From positions 35,471,468 through 35,535,467 of the forward strand of contig CM060200.1 of NCBI GenBank assembly GCA_030562195.1: a stretch of DNA of 64,000 bases, in the 5' to 3' direction. The DNA comes from Nipponacmea schrenckii (Eukaryota; Mollusca; Gastropoda; Lottiidae). Under the pieces are notes generated by a model that was not told the origin of the DNA, did not search any database, and saw only the letters and a list, made by a program, of their open reading frames with translations. Shown in pieces: positions 1-11,993 of the stretch; the first letter of the stretch is position 1; each line of letters begins with the position of its first letter. Made by a program: the position numbers and the translations under genes.

Positions 1-614
1 TAATATCACCAAAGGATGAACCCTATTGAAAATCAAATATATCGAAATATATTTGATACGAATTATTGCCCTTGCTTTATAAAATGTGTTCTATTTTTTT
101 TCCTTGTAAACACTCTACAAGTCACAATTCTTGAGCAATTTTGACGTAACTTGGCATGAGTATTTGTAATCACCTAATGATGAACCCTATTGAAAAATAT
201 TTAGTTTTAGTTATTGCCTTTTTTTGGAAAACTCGTCAAAATTTTTAGCTTGTAAAACCTCTAGAAGGCACAATGATATACAGAATTTGACGAAATTTGT
301 TGAAATTGTTAATTATCACTCAAGGATAAACACTATTGAAAACAAGAAATATCAATATTTGATTGCCCTTGTTCTTTCAAATGATTTCGATTTTTTGGCT
401 CATAAACACTCTGCAAGTCACATTTTTGACTGATTTAAACAGAACTTGGCATGAGTATGTGGAATCACCTAAGGATGAAAAATCAGATAAATCTTAAAAT
501 ATTTAATATCAATTATTGCTCTGTTTTTGAAAAGAAGTATATGTATATTTTATTTTTTATTCAAAATCAATGCTGCCAGTGGGCGTATATTACCTTGCCT
601 GGCAAGCTATCTTG
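1..614 (+). mobile_element. Modular core-repeat element, 3' portion (cut by window edge)
   Basis: Several diverged ~160-bp tandem monomers are visible. Each carries recognisable blocks (tattgcccttgtt, gtaaacactct, gattttgatgaaacttgg, aaggatgaaccctattg). They are followed by a 3' terminal module containing ctgccagtgggcgtatatt and cttgcctggcaagctatc. The same order recurs at 36391-37004 almost base for base. The architecture resembles the pearl/BIV160 non-autonomous elements described in bivalves; that family name is inference from structure. Short reading frames here are not coding. Confidence 0.75.
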
Positions 615-839
615 TATTTTATTATTAGTGAGTAAAAACTTATTTAGATTAATTCATAATGTTTTTACAAAATGATATTTAAACGTTTTATTGCCTTTTG
701 CTAGAAATAATAAATGGAATACCAGAATACCATTGTTGTTGTGGAAAATATGGAAGGAATGTGAACAATAACAACAGCGTCCGGTTACGTCATGATTTAT
801 GTACCGAATTGACAGACTGGATGATCAAAAGAAAAGATC

Positions 840-2217
840 AACGACATTTGAGACTTGACGTATATTGTAGTCACCCATGTCCGTCCGTCCGTCTGTCCAC
901 AATTGCCCGTAAACACACTAGAGGGCGCAATTCTTAACGGATTTTGATGAAACTTTATATGAGTGTTTATGATCACGCAAGGATGAACCCTATTGAAAAT
1001 TAGCAAAATCGGTAAAAATTTAGTATGAGTTCTTGCCCTTGTTCTTGAATGGCTGGTAAACACTCTACAATGTGCAATTCTTGACTGATTTTGATGAAAC
1101 TTGGTGTGAGAGTATGTTATAACTCATTAATAAACCCTATTGAAAATCAGCGAAATCAAAAAACAATTAGTGTGAGTTATTGCCCTTGTTATTGACAACG
1201 CATTCAATTTTAGCTTGTAAACACTCTTGAGAGAACAATTCTAAATGGATTTTGATGAAACATGGCTTCAGTATTTGTTATCACCCAAGGATGAAGCCTA
1301 TTGAAAACCAGTAAAATCAAACAAAACTTTATATCAGTTATTGCCCTTGTTCTTGAAAACACATTCAATTTTTGGCTTTTAAACACTCTACAAAGCACAG
1401 TTATTGACCGATTTTGACGTTACTTGGCATGAGTATTTTTAATCACCTAAGGATGAATCCTATTGAAATACAGTCAAATCGAAAAAAATTTAGTACCAGT
1501 TATTTCCCTTGTTTTTGAAAACGCGTTCAGTTTTAGCTTGTAAACACTCTAGAAAGAACAATTCTTAATGGATTTTGATAAAACTTGGCTTGAGTATTTG
1601 ATTTTACCCAAGGATGAACCCTATTTAGTGTCAGTTATTGCCCTTGTGTTTGAAAACGAATTTAACTTTTTGGCTTATAAACACTCTAGAAGGCACAATT
1701 CATGACAAATGTTGACAAAACTCACTGAAATTGTTTGATAACGCAAGGGATTATTGAAAATTAAAAATATCTAATATGAATTATTGCCCTTGTTCTTTTA
1801 AACGCGTTCGATTTTTGTCTCGTAAACACTCTCCATGGCACAATTCTTGACCGATTTCGATGAAACTTGGTGCGAAATCGAAAAATATTTTGACGTTACT
1901 TGGCATGAGTATTTGTAATCACCTAAGGATGAACCCTATTGAAATAATCGAAAAAAAATTAGTATCAGTAATTGCCCTTGTCCTTGAAAACTCGTTCCAT
2001 TTTAGCTTGTAAACACTCTAGAAAGAACAATTTTTATTGGATTTTGATGAAACTTGGCTTTAGTATTTGTCTTCTCCCAAGGATAAACCCTATTGAAAAT
2101 CAGATAAATCAAAAATATTTGATATTGGCTGAAATTGTTTAATATCAACCAAGGATGAACCCTTTTAATAATTAAAGATATCAACATATTATTAAGGGTG
2201 AACCCTATTGCAAATCG
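840..2217 (+). mobile_element. Modular core-repeat element with (CCGT)n tract
   Basis: It begins near a gtatattgtagtcaccc module followed by a gtccgtccgtccgtctgtcc microsatellite and cacaattgcccgtaaac. About eight tandem ~160-bp monomers follow, of the same family as at 1-614. The monomers differ by substitutions and indels. It runs directly into the next element's 5' module at about 2218. Confidence 0.7.
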
Positions 2218-2513
2218 TGAAAATATCGATAAACATGAAAATGTGGACGTATATTGCCATCACCCCTGTGCGTCCGTCCGTCCGTCCGTCCGTCAACAAT
2301 TACTTGTGTACGCGATTCAGGCCAAAGCTCTTATCCGATTTGAATGAAACTTGGTATGTGCATTCATCTTGATAATATCTTGGACAAGTTCGAAAATGGC
2401 ACGATTCCATATGTCGGTTTATGAGTTATTGCACTTGATTAAATGAAAAAACGTTCAAATTTACTTGTGTACGCAATAGAAGCTGTAGTTTTTATCCAAT
2501 TTGAATTAAACTA

Positions 2514-2988
2514 AAGTAAAAGTCTTACTTATAATACTTTACAGTGTGATGACTCTCCTGCATATCTTAGAACCTTGCTGAACTCTTATTCTCCTGCCCG
2601 TTCATTACGATCTCAAAACAAGAACTTGTTAGTACCCTATAATCCAGCAACAACTTTTGGAAAACGCTCTTTTACTTTCGCAGCACCAAATTTATGGAAT
2701 AGTTTACCACTTGAACTAAAACAATGCAGATCACTAGAAACCTTTAAAAAGCATCTTAAAACACATCTCTTTACTCAATATTTTTAACTCTATAGTTTTG
2801 ATATTATTTCACTTATTTATATTTTATATAATTTTATTTCATTTATTTTTAAAATGAACATATTAGGTCCTTTTTATGTCCATTTATCTGTGATAGTTGA
2901 TTTTAACATTTTATCCATAGTTTATTTTTACTAAGTGTATTATAGTGCCACAGAAAAACTTGGGTGGATTGTAGGCACTCTAAAATAA

Positions 2989-3044
<56 letters not shown>
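2514..3044 (+). mobile_element. 5'-truncated non-LTR retrotransposon (CR1/L2-like) 3' end
   Basis: An open frame running to the stop at about 2787 encodes the typical C-terminal tail of a LINE ORF2. It contains a DDSPAYL motif, then FAAPNLWNSLPLELK and SLETFKKHLKTHLF. This SLxxFKxxLKTxLF signature is common at the end of CR1/L2/Rex-type reverse transcriptase proteins. No RT or endonuclease domain remains. About 200 bp of untranslated sequence then ends in an (ATT)n tail, as expected for CR1/L2 3' ends. The flanks on both sides belong to the same ~160-bp monomer, so the LINE inserted into an existing array. Confidence 0.75.
2990..3044 (+). repeat. (ATT)n microsatellite, LINE 3' tail
   Basis: About 18 consecutive ATT units directly follow the LINE 3' UTR and abut a monomer of the surrounding array. 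This fits microsatellite-type tails of CR1/L2-clade LINEs. Confidence 0.9.
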
Positions 3045-3046
<2 letters not shown>

Positions 3047-3859
3047 GTATTCATCTTGATAATATCTCGGACAAGTTTGAAAATGGCACGATTCCAGATG
3101 TTGGTTTATGAGTTATGGCCCTTGATTAAATGAAAAAACGTTAAAATTTACTTGTGTACGCACTAGAAGCTGTAGTTTTTATCCAATTTGAATGAAACTT
3201 GGTATATGTATTCATCTTGATAATATCTCGGACAAGTTCGAAAATGGCACGATTCCAGATGTCGGTTAATGAGTTATGGCCCTTGATTAGATGGAAAAAC
3301 GTTAAAATTTACTTGTGTACGCAATAGAAGCTGTAGTTTTCATCCGATTTGAATGAAACTTGGTATGTGTATTCATCTTGATAATATCTCGCCAGATGTC
3401 TGTTTATGAGTTATGGCCCTTGATTAAATGAATAAACGTAAAAATTTACTTGTGTACGTTATAGAAGCTGTAGTTTTTATCCGATTGGAATGAAACTTAA
3501 TAACATCTCGGACAAGTTAAAAAAATGGTGCGATTCCAGATGTCGGTTTATGAGTTATTGCCCTTGATTAAATGATAAAAAACATGGAATATTCTGTTTG
3601 CTGAAGTTTGGCAAGCTATCTTTAATATTAGGTACAATTCTTGATAGATTTTAATGAAACTAGACACCCTAGAAAAAAAGTATGTGGCGGAAGGTTGGAA
3701 ATTTCATTCTGCTAATTGTTACTGTACTGAAAAGTCTTTATTCAAAATCAATGCTGCCAGTGGGCGTATATTACCTTGCCTGGCAAGCTATCTTTCCCAG
3801 TCATTAGAACACCTCTACTTTCTATTGATATAAGTATTACCGGTCCAATTATGGTAATT

Positions 3860-4552
3860 ATATGTATATATATGAAAATGAGAAAACCCATCTTTAATGA
3901 TGGTCGGAGCATCGGGATTGATAAGACGGTGGTAAAGTTCGGATTTTGTCATCGCCCCTGTCCGTCTATCTGTCGTTCAACATTTGTTGCAGATACAATA
4001 GAAGATTTCCAATAGCTTGGTGTGAGCATTTATGGAATTTATAAGACAGCTGCAAGTTTGATTTTGATGATTAACGGTTTTTAAGTTATTGGCCCTGCAT
4101 CTATATTTGTTGTAGACAAAATAGAGCTACAATTTTCAATGGATTTTTATGAAACTTGGTGTGAGCATTGGAATTTATACGACGGCGGTCAAGTTAGAAA
4201 TTGAAGCAATAGAAGCTGCAATTTTCAATGGATTTTGTTCCACTTGGCGTGATCAAGCACCGACATCGATAACAATTTCTAATAAATATATTATGCAAAT
4301 TCAAGCTGCCAGTGGGCGTATATTAACTTGCCTGGCAAGCTTTCTCTTTATCGATAAACGGTTTTTGAGTTATCCAATTTTATTGTGGATGCAATAAAAG
4401 CTGATATTTTCATTGGATTTTAATCAACTTGGCGTGATCAAGCATTGGCATTTATAACAATTTTCAATAAATGTTTCTTGAGTTATTATCCCAAATATTA
4501 TGCAAATTTAAGCTGCCAGTGGCCGTATATTACCTTGCCTGGCAAGCTATTT
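3860..4552 (+). mobile_element. Short modular core-repeat element(s) with two 3' modules
   Basis: A gtcatcgcccctgtccgtc module (3947) leads into diverged monomers (caatagaagctgcaattttc, gatttttatgaaacttggtg). The first 3' module (ctgccagtgggcgtatatta, cttgcctggcaagc) ends near 4345. One more monomer and a second 3' module follow at 4511-4552. Two adjacent or duplicated 3' ends suggest nested or tandem insertion. Confidence 0.6.
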
Positions 4553-5282
4553 TTATTTATACAGAAAGCATTTAAGTTCATTTTCATTCATTCATTTATT
4601 TAACCATTTTTATTATTTCATTTTTACTGCATAATCAGAATTTGTTCCTATTCCTAGCTGAACCTATTTCTTTTACGGACCCTTCTGCATTCCAATACAA
4701 ATGGCCTTAGTGAATTTTATAACATTACACGATAAAATACATGTGTTACAAATTGTTATAGTGAATGGTTCAAAGTATATGTCTTTTCTAACAAAAAAAA
4801 AGTTAATTTCACTTCCAATTTCAGTCCCATACATTCATAATATTCACACGTTGATGGTTTGTCTATTAAAGGGGCCCAGGCTTTATTTTTTTCGGACAAT
4901 CATCCGACAGCCTCAAACACATGAAATCTTTTGCTTAGCTAATCAGAAATAGTCTACAGAGCTTACCTTTGAAATTTGAGCCTTCAAATCCATGTGTATC
5001 CATAATTATCCGTTTTTGAAAAATCATAACGTCGTAATAAATTACGAACGTCCCGCCATATTGGAAAACGGTTCGTCTTGATAATCAAAGAGTTATCCTT
5101 CCCGTCGTGCAATAGCGGTCATCTATATAAATAGACTACAACGCATTTTCAATTGTAGACTTAATTTGCGATATCAGCAATTGCTGGAAGCGAACGTTAA
5201 CTCGCCATTTACCTACCTACCTTTTCAATTGAAGACTTTGTCAACAGGACACACAATTTTCAGACTGACTGGAGACCAGCCG
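4553..5282. other. Intergenic, no gene recognised
   Basis: No supported exon was found. A TATA-like string (ctatataaatag) lies at about 5122 on the + strand with no gene attached to it. The sequence ends at the outer edge of the foldback element. Confidence 0.5.
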
Positions 5283-7275
5283 AGTACTATGGAAGACAAT
5301 CCCTGCCATAATTAATCATTCTTTATGCTTAATTCGGTGTTAAACATTAGTACAGTAAAATCAACATTTGTACGCTTAATTTGACATTCGTTCGCTAAAT
5401 TCATAATTTGTTGTTAAAAATTTATCATTCGAATAAAGAATATTACTGAACAAATTAACGATAAAGCCGAACTAATAGTGCCCACTTCGTTAACGCCGAA
5501 TGAAGTTTACCGAGCATTTCGTGAGAAGGTTATCATCATGACGACAAGTGGCGCTGCTCAATTTGAGTGAGAGCTTCGTTCCTATTTATTTGGTCAATTT
5601 TTATGGCCGGCCAGTGGCTGTGTAAAAAGTAAAGAATCTTATTATGAATTCCGATTTGATAAAAGGCGAAGTTTTTAATCAAACTCTTTGTACTCTTTAT
5701 TCATTGGAATGTGAGATTTTGAGATAAATATGGTGCCTATACCATGAAATGTTTTCAAAATGGCCAATTTTTGTACAGTCCACAGTGATGGTGGTGGGAC
5801 CGATAATTTGATGGAATTTGCAAAATCCCAAACACATATAATAGTATTTTCATGCCAAGTTTAGTTACTGGCCAGATAAAGGTGAAGATTCGTTATGGCT
5901 CGTCGTCAATTTTTAACAGTCCACGCTGATGGTGGTGGGGCATAAAGGTCAGAAGCCACTATTTGGTTGGGATTCTGCCAATTCAAAATTTATTCCCCAC
6001 CACCATCAGCGTGGACTTTTCAAACAAAGGTCTTCATCACTGACTGGCCAGTCACTAAATTTGGCATGAAAATACCATTTCATTGGAATTTTTTGGATTT
6101 TCATAGGTCTGAAGGCACCACATGTGGTAGGGATTCTTACCAATCCCATCAAAACTTATGACCCACCACCATCAGCGTGGATTGATAAAAAATTGGCCAT
6201 ATTTTATAAATGGCCATGAAGAGTTTTCATCACTGACTGGCCAGTCACTACGTTTGGCATGAAAATACCATTACATTGGAATTATTTGATTTATTCTCAG
6301 GTCTTAATGCACCGTGTGGTTAGGATTCTGCCAATTCCATCAAAAATTATGCTCGACCACCATCACCGTGGACTGTTAAAAAATTAGCCATTTTTCAAAA
6401 TTGGCCATGAAGAGTCTTCATCACTGACCAGTCACTAAGTTTGGCATGAACATACCATTTCTTTGGAATTTTTGGGATATTCACAGGTCTGAAGGCGCCA
6501 TGTGGTTGGGATTCTGCCAATTCCATCAAAATATATAGCCCACCACCATCAGAGTGGACTATTTAAAAATTGGCTATTTTTCTAAGATTGGCCATGACGA
6601 GTCTTCGTCTCGAACTGGCCAGTAACTATGCTTGTCATGAAAATGCATGTACCGGTACTTTTATATTGGAATTTTCGTTACTTTCAAAGGTCTGAAGAAA
6701 CCATGTAGTTGGGATTTTGCTAATTCCATCAAGATATCTGTCCCACAACCATCACTGTGGACTGTACAAAAAATGGCCATTTTTCAAAACATTTCCTAGT
6801 ATAGGCACCATATTTATCTCAAAAACTTACATTCCAATAGTACCAAGAGTTTGATTAAAAACTTCGCTTTTTATCATATAATTGGAATTCATAATAAGAT
6901 TCTTTACTTTGTACACAGCCACTTGCCGGCCATAAAAATTGGCTAAACAAATAGGAACGAAGCCCTAACTAAAATTGAGCAGCGCCACATGTCGTCATAA
7001 TGATATCGTTCTCATGAAATGCGAGAAATGTTTTTCAACATTTGTTCGGTAAACTTCATTCGGCATTATGAAGTGGGCAATATTAGTTCGGCTTAATCGT
7101 TAATTTGTTCAATAATATTCTTTATTTGAATGATAAATTTTTAACAACAAATTATGAATTTAGCGAACAAATGTCAAATTAAGCGTACAAATGTGGATTT
7201 TACTGTACTAATGTTTAACACCGAATTAAGCATTAAGAATGATTAATTATGGCAGGGATTGTCTTCCATAGCGTA
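5283..7275. mobile_element. Foldback-type element with ~0.5-kb terminal inverted repeats
   Basis: The left arm (about 5283-5815) and right arm (about 6735-7275) are reverse complements over their whole length, with moderate divergence. Both arms share, in opposite orientation, ctatggaagacaatccctgc, aagcgtacaaatg/catttgtacgctt, gaattcataataagattctt and tggccggc-type blocks. The centre (about 5816-6734) has 4-5 direct repeats of roughly 190 bp. Each contains catcactgactggccagtc, ggcatgaaaataccat and a small palindromic block (ccaccaccatcagcgtgga / tccacgctgatggtggtgg). No transposase frame is visible, so it is probably non-autonomous. No clear target-site duplication was seen. Confidence 0.8.
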
Positions 7276-9180
7276 CAGCACGGAAAAAAAATGAAAAGTG
7301 AAATTTTTCGTTTGAGGTATATTTCAAGGTATTTTGCGATTTTCTTAGAGCTTGAGTATTTCCGAGGACTGTTTAAATGTAACAAAGGCCCAAAACGACC
7401 CCTAAAAATCAAGCCAGGGCCTCTTTAAGCTTTTGAGATGTTAAGAAACATACATTATCAAACCAATAATAGTATGGTTATAAAAAAACGAGTTACGCGC
7501 AGATAGGCCCTCACTTAACTTTCTCGTTAGAATAAAGAAGGTAATTTATTATTATTATACGTCTTTCTCTTTTTATTACATATCTATAGATAGTATATAG
7601 CACTTATATGGAAAGCTTATTAAACTCAAGATTGTAGACAGACTGGTAAGCAGATTTTCTGTTTTATTTTTCTTAATTGTACTTCAACTGGTGATAGGGC
7701 ACTTTCAACTTTTAACTCTTAATACTTTTTTTTATCCATTTATCAAATGCTAAGAATTTATATTATATAAAAAATTACACTACTTATAATTCACATGAAA
7801 TTTTTTCGTGTTTTTTTTTGCTATAATAGCAGAAGAAAAACAATTATATTACCATAGATTTTAACTGAAATTAAACTGATTAATTATTGAATACAATCTA
7901 TTTCTTGAAAAGAATGTCGAAATTACATAATTAATCGGTTTTATTTTGACATAGTAAGTTAAAATTAATGGTAATGTAATTATGTTTTTCGGCTGCTATT
8001 ATGGCTCCAGGACGCTTAAGCTAAAATTAATAATAATATCCTATTTTTTTCTGTTAATATGGCGCTTGGGATAGAAATGACCTATATAATGTCACACTGT
8101 CATTAGGCACAAATATTTGAAGCACAGGTCAGTCAGACATGTTATTTTAGACACACTTGAATGTTCAATACGATATTTAAATAAGTTTTTTCAAAGGCAA
8201 TGTTTGTGTCCAACATTCTTGATAAGTTTTCTTACCGCCGATGTGTTTTTAACGTTCAATTAAAATGATAGTTATTGGTTTAGGACATGAAAAACTTTTA
8301 TCATTTATGATTTATTTCTACTTATTCTTCATAAATTTTGGTTAGCTTAATTTTTATATTTATTTACTATTTTCCATTATTATTTACTGAATTTTGATTG
8401 AATTTTACTTATTTTTTGTTTTTTGTTTGCTAAATTATCATTTTTTTAGCTGCATTATGATTTAATTCTGCATTTTTTCTTTTAAGTTTGCTGAATTATC
8501 TTTTTCAGCAAACAAAAATGATAATTCAGCAAACAAAAATAACTAGAACCGTGAACGGTATTGATGCAGTGCGTGTCCCTTTTTAACCCTTGTTAATTAA
8601 AATCGTTTCTTTTTAACAATTTGGTATTTTTATAATGGCCTATATCCAAGCAAAATATAAGGGATGGGAAATATATACTTTAAGAGTTATAGCAATTGGA
8701 AATGTGAATGTGCCACACCCACTCCTCATTATTTTTTTTATCTTGTTATAACGTGTACAATGTCTTAAAATGTTCTAAGTGTTAACAATGAACGGGAAAT
8801 TTCGTTATGAAAACGATGATTGCCGATGGATTTAAGACACCGAAATTACTTAAATATTGAGTCTATATCCATGCGCACATTTCTTCCCATCAACTTGCCA
8901 AATGTAACTCTATATGTCTGAAATGAAGCCAAGAATTGACAAGAGCCATATCAATAAAATGCATGGCCGTTTTCATTGTCCACTTTCCAGTTTAAGCATT
9001 TTGAGTAATGGTTTTATCACAAATCAAGCTTGTCTACGATCATAATTTCTAGGAGTACTTTTAATCTAAATCCTGATTATCATCACTATCATCAGATATA
9101 TCAATATCAGAATGAACATCTTTAATGTCAAATCTATTCTATAATAAAGAAGTGTGAAATACAATAGTGTAAAAAAAGGA
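7276..9180. other. AT-rich intergenic DNA
   Basis: No coding exon recognised. Apart from the hairpin at 7821-8006 it holds a smaller inverted repeat near 8484-8540 (tttgctgaattatc ... gataattcagcaaa). The rest appears unique and AT-rich. Confidence 0.5.
7821..8006. repeat. Palindromic MITE-like hairpin
   Basis: The left arm starts gctataatagcag...gaaaaac and continues ttatattaccat. The right arm ends with the reverse complement (gtaatgtaattatgtttttc, ggctgctattatggc). Pairing continues inward through aaactgattaatta / taattaatcggttt. The arms are roughly 75 bp with scattered mismatches. It is probably a decayed MITE; no target-site duplication is obvious. Confidence 0.7.
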
Positions 9181-9189
9181 AATTAACAA

Positions 9190-9870
9190 CATTTTTGATT
9201 TCTATGTTAAAGATCGGATTTGAATGAAATTTTCTTTTAATCATTTATATTGATGAGACAAGTTCGATATTGACGATTTTTCGATAAACGGTTTTTGAGT
9301 TATTGCTTTTGACTAAGTCGATTTGAAAGAAATTTTAGAGTTGTAGCTTTCTTGTCGAAATTGGTTTGTGATTATGTGACACGATAGAGACTACGATTTT
9401 CATCGGATTTGAATGAAATTTTCTTTTAATCATTTATATTGATGAGATATTGATCAAGTTTGATATTGACATTTTTTAATAAACTGTTTTTGAGTAACTG
9501 CCCCTGACTTTGTCAAAACCCGTCGAAATCGGCTGGTGAAGCTATAGCTACTATAGTTTTTATCTGATTTGAATTCTGATTTGAATTGGTGTGATTATTT
9601 AGCATTTAAATCTGGGAAAAGTTTGATATTGACGATTTTTCGATGAATGGTTTTTGAGTTATTCCACTTGACCTAGTCAAAACGCGTCAAAATTGGCCCG
9701 TGAACGCTACAGAGGCTACATTTTCATCTGATTTGAATTAAACTTGGTGTCTTTTTTTTTTATGAAGTCTTTAACAAGTTCGATATTGACTGTTTTCGAT
9801 GAACTGAATAATGTTTGAGTTTCAACCTGAGAAATAAACCTTAAAGTGGGCGTATCATGCTTGGCAACTA
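9190..9870 (+). mobile_element. Modular core-repeat element, third monomer variant
   Basis: At least four monomers have gatttgaatgaaattttc, attgatgagacaagttcgat, cgataaacggtttttgagtt and gactaagtc blocks. A 3' module ttaaagtgggcgtatc...ttggcaac follows at 9842-9868. This variant matches the minus-strand elements at 39.9-41.3 kb and 50.2-50.8 kb. Confidence 0.65.
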
Positions 9871-11982
9871 CTTGTTAAACTTTACCATATTTTTTTTATT
9901 TTGAACTTAAAATTTAAAAAAGTATAAGTAACAAGGTTGTTATTACTTCTACATAATTTGAACCCATATGTATAATATATAACATACCTACAAGAAGGCC
10001 GATGGTCGAAAAATCGTCTTTTAACTGCATTTTCTCGAAAACTTGTAGATATCAAATTTATTATAAAAACATCGTTGAAAAGCTTATTCTATTTCACATT
10101 TACTGATGTATAACACATTTCATGTGGGCGTATAAAAAACGCCAAAAATATGCCAAATATACTATAATAAGAACCTTCGCTAACAATTACGTCATTATCA
10201 GTTATTTTTTTCCATTTTATTTCATCTTTTGGACGACAAATGTAATAAATATTTGAATATGTGGTAAACTCAATAGACCTTTTGAACCGCATTGCAGTTG
10301 TCTCACAATTGACGTCATATGGTCAAAGGTCAAATTTCTGACTTTTGGATGAATTGATAAAGGTGAGTTTTGGAGTTACTTAGCCAATAAACAAAAAAAA
10401 AAAAACGGCCCAACCGAGGTCCAAATTTGTTTCTCTTATTCAAAACAGAATTTTCTATTCTATTACAAACTCCTAAAAAGAATGACATTTATTGCATGTT
10501 GTGAATCAACTCCGTCATAAATAGACATTTGTTGAATTTATAGTAGACACTTGACAAATTATGATAGCTTTAAAGAACAGTCGGTCATAATATTTTTTAA
10601 TTCAGTTGTTAATCGTTTTCTGTCAGTTCACAGTAAGTAGGGGAGACAGATAGAACTATGTATTGTCATTTGTATCAATATTATTATTTCCTTTAAAAAA
10701 ACGTATACCAGATAAAGATTATTAACATACAACAATTTTCGTTTCACTTTATTGGTTACTTCAAATTTATGGTCAAAAATTGTTTTGTCTTCAATATGTT
10801 TGAAAATATATATTTTTCATACAAACTGAAAAAAATAAATTTGGTTTTATTAGTTACATATGTTTACCAAATTACATACATGCATCTATATGTTTCAGAA
10901 GATTAATGCCCCACTAGTAATAAAGAAAATGTGTGGAACAAAAGGGCGTCTTAGGGGGGGGGGGGGTTAGCGCAATGTTTGTTTACAACTAGGTCGCAGT
11001 CAGTAAGGGTAGTTTCGGAGTGAATATTCTGGATTTTTTTAGATAATCAAAATTTCTTTCTCAAACACAAATGGGTTTCTCACAGTCAAATGTCACGAAA
11101 CAGTTTTGATTATAGAGTTTCGAATTAAAACTACAAAATGTGCAGCCTATTAATTCATTGATAACATCCAGAGGTCGGCAAAAACCTTCCAGTGTGAATT
11201 TGTCGAAGACTAAGTCGTTTGCATTAGATCTACATAGGCCTACAAGCCTTAGTCTAGATATAGTCTATGATAGATGCCTTTGAGTTTCCCGGATGGAGGT
11301 ATATGAGCGCGATATTGCGCACTTCGCACTTCCGTCTAAACAGCTTTTCATTCCTCAAAATGGTTGAAAATAGGCCTACTGTTAATCGGGAGAGAAACAC
11401 ACAAAGAATAACTAAATCTGAAATGTTCTTTTTCTTTAATTTCGACATTTGTTTTCTTCAAGTGAAAACTATTTAAATACAAGTTTATTAATGGAATTAT
11501 AGCTCTTCGAATGAACTTAAAATTTGAAAATTTAAAACAATAAGAGCTCTATTCATCAGTAAATATACCTGCTGCCATAAAAACATAAATAAATATTTGA
11601 AAAAAAAGTTATTATCCCTAAAGATGTATTTAATTATTGAAAAACGCTCAAAAAATTAATTAGGAGTTTTTCAAAAATGACTTAGTTTTGTGAGTCTTTA
11701 AGAGATTCTGTTACTTTATGACACCAGGTAAGTTCACATGATTCACAACAATGGTATTGTCTAGTAATTTCACAAACACTTAACCTAAATGATGACTACA
11801 AGAGATCACATTTTAGTTTTATATAAAAACCACTTACATCGAAATCAAGAAATATTTTCATTAAATTTATCAAAATACATTTTGTGATGTTATACCGAAA
11901 TCTCAAAACAATCGTATAACAGCATTACGATCCCAATCATGAATAAGATACATGGCTGCAATGTTGTATATTTTCTTTTCAG
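9871..11982. other. Intergenic / 5' flank of the SLC6 gene
   Basis: No protein-coding exon is supported. A remnant element end (catgtgggcgtataaaa) lies near 10120, a 13-base G run at 10957-10969, and a dispersed repeat copy at 11539-11740. Because the first SLC6 coding exon starts with a splice acceptor, an untranslated 5' exon of that gene should lie in here. I could not locate it. Confidence 0.5.
11539..11740 (+). repeat. Dispersed ~220-bp repeat, copy A
   Basis: It shares taagagctctattcatcag, taaatatacctgc, gccataaa, aaaaacgct and a 3' end with ccaggtaagttcac. Copies occur at 39235-39468 (closest match), 48983-49210 and, partially, 53745-53875, all in the same orientation. The family is not recognised. 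It has no visible tRNA-like head and no long terminal inverted repeat. Confidence 0.65.
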
Positions 11983-11993
11983 AATTAAATAGA

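Larger units (their letters stand above)
2218..3795 (+). mobile_element. Modular core-repeat element, second monomer subfamily, interrupted by a LINE
   Basis: The 5' module (gtggacgtatattgccatcacccc plus a (CGTC)n run, 2242-2293) is followed by monomers of a different subfamily. These contain ttacttgtgtacgcaatag, cttgataatatctcggac and gattccagatgtcgg, at about 160-bp spacing. The 3' module (ctgccagtgggcgtatatt, cttgcctggcaagc) lies at 3750-3790. The monomer array is split at about 2513 by a LINE fragment and resumes in register after 3044. Confidence 0.7.

Noticed and set aside
5110..5150. TATA-like promoter (ctatataaatag)
   Set aside because: No downstream gene or recognisable transcript start is associated; common by chance in AT-rich DNA.
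10957..10969. Run of 13 G residues
   Set aside because: A short homopolymer with no further G-tracts nearby to support a quadruplex; may also be length-variable sequence.
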